Positions 59,878 through 60,000 of a stretch of DNA of 60,000 nt are shown in pieces. The DNA is taken from positions 1 to 60,000 of the forward strand of contig JAQMWT010000061.1 in NCBI GenBank assembly GCA_029834535.1, in the 5' to 3' direction. This stretch comes from Chrysophaeum taylorii (lineage: Eukaryota; Sar; Pelagophyceae; Pelagomonadales; Pelagomonadaceae). Position 1 is the first letter of the stretch. Each line of letters begins with the position of its first letter. The translations under genes and the position numbers were made by a program. The notes beneath the pieces are model-generated. The model saw nothing but the letters and a program-made list of their open reading frames with translations. It did not search any database and was not told the DNA's origin.

Positions 59878-60000
59878 TCCTTACTACTAATCGACAGATG
59901 TTTGTCTGTTTGTCTGTCTGTTTGTCTGTCTGTTTGTTTGTTTGTCTGTTTGTTTGTCTGTTTGTCTGTCCATTTTGTTTTGTTTTGTTTTGTTTTGTTT
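59878..60000 (+). mobile_element. 5' end of Helitron-like unit H-g
   Basis: TCCTTACTACTAATCGACAG preceded by A, then GTTTGTCTGTCTG repeats passing into (TTTTG)n at the window end. Same 5' end as H-a to H-f; the body is outside the window. Confidence 0.7.

Overview
This 60 kb window is eukaryotic nuclear DNA made almost entirely of nested, mostly broken transposable elements. I see no host housekeeping gene, rRNA gene or tRNA gene. The host is not settled by the sequence. The mix of long-leader Ty1/copia elements, Ty3/gypsy elements, Helitron-like units, a pogo-type transposon, a MULE and a LINE/SINE pair, with no evident introns, fits a TE-rich alga or protist. A red alga is my best guess, at low confidence.

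Layout. 1-10035 (minus): a nearly complete Ty3/gypsy element (g1), from 3' LTR at 1-83 to 5' LTR ending at 10035. 10036-11200: start of a small LTR element (c5, LTR family A) split by a SINE. About 11490-17070 (plus): second gypsy element (g2), cut off inside reverse transcriptase. 17071-23879 (minus): Ty1/copia element c1 with 5' LTR and PBS, interrupted by a LINE 3' end at 19603-20000. 23880-27353 (plus): end of a related copia element (c1b) with RNase H, an extra 3' ORF and an LTR. 27354-36345 (plus): large LTR element c4 with LTRs of family A, a half-tRNA-type PBS and unusual Pro/Ser/His-rich ORFs, but no recognisable pol. 36346-38150: LTR scraps, a SINE and a Helitron-like unit. 38151-45714 (minus): copia element c2 with LTR family B. 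45715-55145: a pile of Helitron-like units carrying PIF1-like helicase remnants. One holds a 3.1 kb pogo-type transposon, one splits an LTR of family B, and two abut exactly. 55146-57630 (plus): SINE, then copia fragment c3. 57631-59877 (minus): truncated MULE with subterminal repeats. 59878-60000: 5' end of another Helitron-like unit.

Main discovery: all five pol-bearing LTR elements that cover the relevant region carry a C5-cytosine DNA methyltransferase (DNMT) just after the protease. In copia elements it lies between protease and integrase; in gypsy elements it lies between protease and reverse transcriptase. Motif I, PC, the motif VI Glu, QSRER-like motif VIII and motifs IX/X can be found, spread over elements broken to different degrees. 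Retrotransposon-borne DNMTs are published for dinoflagellates and charophytes; here two superfamilies in one 60 kb locus carry them. A second discovery is a ~22-nt motif (core CGTCGTTAAACTA) present seven times across g1, c2 and c3. It encodes x-S-L-N-Y in frame in six copies, uses the same codons each time, and lies in variable linkers and insertions of the polyproteins.
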